From the NCBI GenBank assembly GCA_947503305.1, contig CANNDF010000006.1, positions 248,001 to 312,000 on the forward strand: a stretch of 64,000 nucleotides of DNA, written 5' to 3'. A program made the translations under genes and the position numbers. A model generated the notes under the pieces. It saw only the letters and a program-made list of their open reading frames with translations, was not told the origin of the DNA and did not search any database. Positions 63,667 to 64,000 of the stretch are shown piece after piece; position 1 is the stretch's first letter, and each line of letters begins with the position of its first letter. This DNA is from an uncultured Dokdonia sp. (GTDB taxonomy: Bacteria > Bacteroidota > Bacteroidia > Flavobacteriales > Flavobacteriaceae).

Positions 63667-64000
63667 TTAATTACTCGCTACGGCTGGTGGGTATACAGTC
63701 ATGATTTCTCGCACGATCTCTTGAATACGCTCCTCACGTTTTTCTACATTTCCAGATACCAATGGTGCTGTACCTTTTCCTTGCCAAACGAGTTGTTTTT
63801 TATTTACATCAAGTAAATCGATATAGAGTACGCCCTGTGTTCGTTGTGAGATAGAATTTCCTCCATATCCAAATCCTCCAAACCCCCATGGGCCAAATCC
63901 TCCAAACCCCCAAGGGCCAAATCCTCCCCATCCAAACCCGAAGTTGTTTTGGTAAACATCAATTTGTTTATTTGCTTTTGCAAAAATACTTACCAATACT
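63667..64000 (-). CDS. DUF4136 domain-containing protein (5' truncated by window end)
   Basis: The frame continues past the window edge, so the N-terminus is missing. The visible part has a Gly/Phe/Trp-rich low-complexity stretch (FGFGWGGFGPWGFGGFG), then the DUF4136 end: TQGVLYIDLLDVNKKQLVWQGKGTAPL and EERIQEIVREIMTVYPP. Full-length members are usually lipoproteins of the envelope. Function unknown. Confidence 0.8.
   Translation of the reverse strand, partial: VLVSIFAKANKQIDVYQNNFGFGWGGFGPWGFGGFGPWGFGGFGYGGNSISQRTQGVLYIDLLDVNKKQLVWQGKGTAPLVSGNVEKREERIQEIVREIMTVYPPAVASN

Overview
The window looks like chromosomal DNA of a marine-type member of the Flavobacteriaceae (Bacteroidota). The evidence is AT-rich sequence, start regions without Shine-Dalgarno sites, several TAnnTTTG -7 promoter elements, a type IX secretion C-terminal sorting domain on a subtilase, and Bacteroidota-type families (GSCFA, DUF4230, DUF6443 Rhs, folK-deoxynucleoside kinase fusion). 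I cannot fix the genus. No rRNA, tRNA, CRISPR array or transposase gene was recognised.

Layout. 0-10 kb is housekeeping: DUF2797 (5' cut), LysE exporter, der, patatin, AsmA-like, VUT/queuosine-precursor transporter, folK-kinase fusion, LytTR regulator, secreted protein. 10-13.4 kb is a minus-strand accessory stretch (hydrolase, lipoprotein, acetyltransferase, exported protein). 13.4-27.5 kb is a polymorphic-toxin island read on the minus strand. It has a large SpvB/Rhs-like exported protein, a full DUF6443 Rhs protein with a variable C-terminal tip and a lipoprotein immunity candidate. Downstream lie four silent or decayed cassettes, each starting with a copied piece of the Rhs core and carrying a different tip and/or immunity gene. 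Three junctions share a ~185-bp element with strong inverted repeats. 28-34.3 kb holds TPM/LemA genes, a MerR regulator, an M23 peptidase and alaS, followed by a decayed GxxExxY element.

34.7-54 kb begins with GSCFA and DUF4230 genes and an aromatic amino acid hydroxylase, then a phenylacetate (paa) operon: TetR regulator, a perfect 20-bp operator on a canonical promoter, then paaE-A-B-C-D-G-[four-helix-bundle gene]-H-I-J-SDR-Z-[beta-lactamase-like lipoprotein]-F, with paaY nearby. The genes encode ring epoxidation of phenylacetyl-CoA, ring opening and beta-oxidation to acetyl-CoA and succinyl-CoA; no phenylacetate-CoA ligase lies in the window. Six intergenic GATT-type inverted repeats punctuate this operon, and one of them is split by the four-helix-bundle gene. 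54-59.5 kb is a branched-chain amino acid module (Lrp-type regulator divergent from E2, ilvE and fused E1). 59.8-64 kb encodes a secreted fibre-like protein, a T9SS-exported subtilase with a separate propeptide-like lipoprotein, and a DUF4136 protein cut by the window end.

The 16-bp palindrome CGCTTTCGCGAAAGCG occurs seven times exactly, with several near-copies, in intergenic DNA and inside coding sequences in different reading frames. The two most novel-looking systems are the Rhs cassette archive with its conserved junction element, and the four-helix-bundle gene nested in a repeat family that has also spread, without the gene, through the paa operon.
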